NCBI GenBank assembly: GCA_003489165.1
Contig: DNJG01000042.1
Span: 1-6,539 of the forward strand
DNA from: Nitrospinota bacterium
GTDB taxonomy: Bacteria > Nitrospinota > Nitrospinia > UBA9942
Reading direction: 5' to 3'
DNA: 6,539 nucleotides
Positions 4,967 to 6,539 of this stretch are shown here, one piece after another (within the stretch, counting starts at the first letter, position 1; each line of letters begins with the position of its first letter). Both the position numbers and the translations under genes were made by a program. Under the pieces are notes generated by a model, which was not told the origin of the DNA, ran no database searches, and saw nothing but the letters and a program-made list of their open reading frames with translations.

Positions 4967-6539
4967 ATGAAACATATACAAACTGTAGAAGGACTCCTGT
5001 TATTACATTCCATAACTCAGTCAATTATAGAATCTGAAGATTTTGATTCTGCATTAGAGATTACCCTTCAAAAAATATGTGAATCAACAGGCTGGATTTA
5101 TGGAGAGTCATGGATGCCTTCTGCAGATGGGACGCGCCTTGAATATGGTAAAGCATGGTTCAGCAATAACAAAAAAGTAGAAAGATTTAAAAAGGAGAGT
5201 AAAGATTTTAATTTTTTACCTGAGACTGGACTCCCAGGCCGTGTCTGGTCTTCTAAAAAACCCGAATGGATAAATGATGTTACAATAAATGGAAATTTTC
5301 CACGCAGACAATTTGCTGTTGATGCTGGGCTAAAAACCGCAATCGGTATTCCTATTATTGATAAAAATAATGTCATTGCGGTAATAGTTTTTATTACATC
5401 AGAAATATTAGAAAAAGATGAACAAACAATAGAATTCATTTCAAATATTGCCCTTCAGTTAGGTGTCTTTTTTAATCATAAAAAAACAAAAGATTTATTA
5501 CGCAAATCCGAAAGTGAAGTTCGTGCTATTCTTGACAACATACCGGATATCTTCTATCGCACAAGTAAAGATGGCAAACTCTTAATAGTATCTGGTGCTG
5601 TGAAAAAAATATTGGATTATGAGCCTTATGAGCTTATCGGTAAGCAGCTGGCAGACCTTTATGTTGACCCGCACGGAAGGAGTAAATTTCTTAAGAAACT
5701 TGAGGAAAATGGAGGCAGAATTAGTAACTATGAAGCCCTCTTAAAAAGAAAAGATGGCAGTGAGATGTGGATTTCTACAAATTCCCAGTTTTATTACAAT
5801 GAAACGGGTAATATAGATGGAGTTGAAGGCATAGGGAGGGATATTACTGAGCTAAAAAAACTTGAAGAAATGTTACTAAGAATGCAAAAACTTGAGGCCA
5901 TTGGACTTCTTGCGGGAGGAATCGCCCATGATTTTAATAACCTGCTTACTGCAATAATAGGTAATATAGGACTATCAAAGATGTACTTGCAACCCGATAA
6001 CAAGATATTTGATTGGTTAACAACTGCAGAAAAGGCTTGTGGACAGGCAAAAGAGTTAAGCAGCCGCTTAATCACATTTTCAAAAGGGGGCCTGCCTATC
6101 AAAAATATAATCTCAATGCCAGATTTGATAAGAGAGGCTATATCTGAACTGCTCAATGGCACAAATATCCTTTGTGAATGTAATTTTCAGGATGACCTCT
6201 ACTCTGCTAAAATAGATAAAATGCAGATAAAACAGGTAATAAGGAATGTTATCATAAATGCTAAAGAGGCTATGTCAAATGGAGGAAATTTAGAAATTAA
6301 TGCAAATAATATAACCATCACTAAAAAAGATAACCTCCCACTGAAAGAAGGGAGCTATATAAAGTTATCAATAGAAGACAATGGAAAAGGCATAGAGGGG
6401 GAAAATCTGGCAAAAATATTTGACCCATATTTTACCACTAAAGCAATGGGAAGTGAAAAGGGGAGCGGACTTGGACTTTCAATATGCCACTCAATTATTA
6501 AAAAACATGATGGATTAATCACTGTTGATTCTAAAGCAG
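4967..6539 (+). CDS. Soluble GAF-PAS sensor histidine kinase, C-terminus cut by the window edge
   Basis: This is a cytoplasmic two-component sensor kinase; 524 residues are in the window and the frame is still open. There is no membrane span or signal peptide. Order: GAF domain (about 12-170) with GLPGRVW (88-94), WINDV (101-105) and GLKTAIGIPI (121-130); PAS domain (about 184-296) ending in the PAC-like GIGRDITELKKLEE (288-301); HisKA with the phospho-accepting H321 in AGGIAHDFNNLL (316-327); and HATPase with N431 (N box), DNGKGI (471-476), FDPYFTTK (485-492) and GSGLGLSI (499-506). The domain is complete to the last ATP-lid motif, so little more than the end of the ATPase fold is missing, unless a receiver domain follows, as is common with this HDFNNLL type. 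The start has AAAGAGG (4957-4963) only 3 bases ahead. It lies 8 bases after the PDGLE gene, so co-transcription with the metal importer is likely. The ligand of the GAF/PAS part is unknown. Confidence 0.93.
   Translation, partial: MKHIQTVEGLLLLHSITQSIIESEDFDSALEITLQKICESTGWIYGESWMPSADGTRLEYGKAWFSNNKKVERFKKESKDFNFLPETGLPGRVWSSKKPEWINDVTINGNFPRRQFAVDAGLKTAIGIPIIDKNNVIAVIVFITSEILEKDEQTIEFISNIALQLGVFFNHKKTKDLLRKSESEVRAILDNIPDIFYRTSKDGKLLIVSGAVKKILDYEPYELIGKQLADLYVDPHGRSKFLKKLEENGGRISNYEALLKRKDGSEMWISTNSQFYYNETGNIDGVEGIGRDITELKKLEEMLLRMQKLEAIGLLAGGIAHDFNNLLTAIIGNIGLSKMYLQPDNKIFDWLTTAEKACGQAKELSSRLITFSKGGLPIKNIISMPDLIREAISELLNGTNILCECNFQDDLYSAKIDKMQIKQVIRNVIINAKEAMSNGGNLEINANNITITKKDNLPLKEGSYIKLSIEDNGKGIEGENLAKIFDPYFTTKAMGSEKGSGLGLSICHSIIKKHDGLITVDSKA

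Noticed and set aside
5098..6162. Minus-strand open frames of 113 and 122 codons
   Set aside because: They lie opposite the histidine kinase, whose GAF, PAS, HisKA and HATPase motifs read through without interruption on the plus strand.

Overview
The window reads as ordinary bacterial chromosome: AT-leaning, tightly packed and intact, with no RNA gene, mobile element or CRISPR array that I could see. The gene content is a menaquinone-type cytochrome b/Rieske complex with a multiheme cytochrome c, a PolX with PHP domain, an MHIPDG-type metal permease and a soluble GAF-PAS sensor kinase. This fits an uncultured anaerobic or facultative bacterium, for example of the Nitrospirota or Desulfobacterota kind. 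That placement is inferred from gene content only.

Left arm (1-2031, minus strand). This is a respiratory operon read right to left: a secreted pentaheme cytochrome c, a Tat-type Rieske iron-sulfur protein, and the N-terminal 136 residues of a b6-type cytochrome b that runs off the left edge. The genes are 7 and 2 bases apart. A promoter with a perfect TTGACA -35 box lies at 2056-2084. The three products should form a quinol:cytochrome c oxidoreductase in which the pentaheme protein takes the place of cytochrome c1 or f. Two details are informative. The cytochrome b keeps the cysteine that anchors heme c_n in b6f complexes. The Rieske protein lacks both hydrogen-bonding residues that raise the cluster potential, which suggests a low-potential, menaquinol-linked enzyme.

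Centre (2125-3938). A complete 568-residue PolX (family X polymerase plus PHP phosphoesterase domain) is divergent from the respiratory operon. Its stop codon overlaps the stop of a convergent 36-codon gene on the minus strand. That small gene encodes a single-span membrane peptide and has its own near-consensus promoter at 3961-3989.

Right arm (4000-6539, plus strand). A CbiM/NikM-type ECF permease, a PDGLE-domain two-span membrane protein and a GAF-PAS histidine kinase (cut by the right edge) follow one another with gaps of 2 and 8 bases. The first two would take up Co2+ or Ni2+. The expected energising partners CbiQ/NikQ and CbiO/NikO are absent from the place where they usually sit, and the kinase occupies it.

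No stretch longer than 300 bases lacks a gene. The two intergenic regions (2032-2124 and 3939-3999) hold the promoters described.
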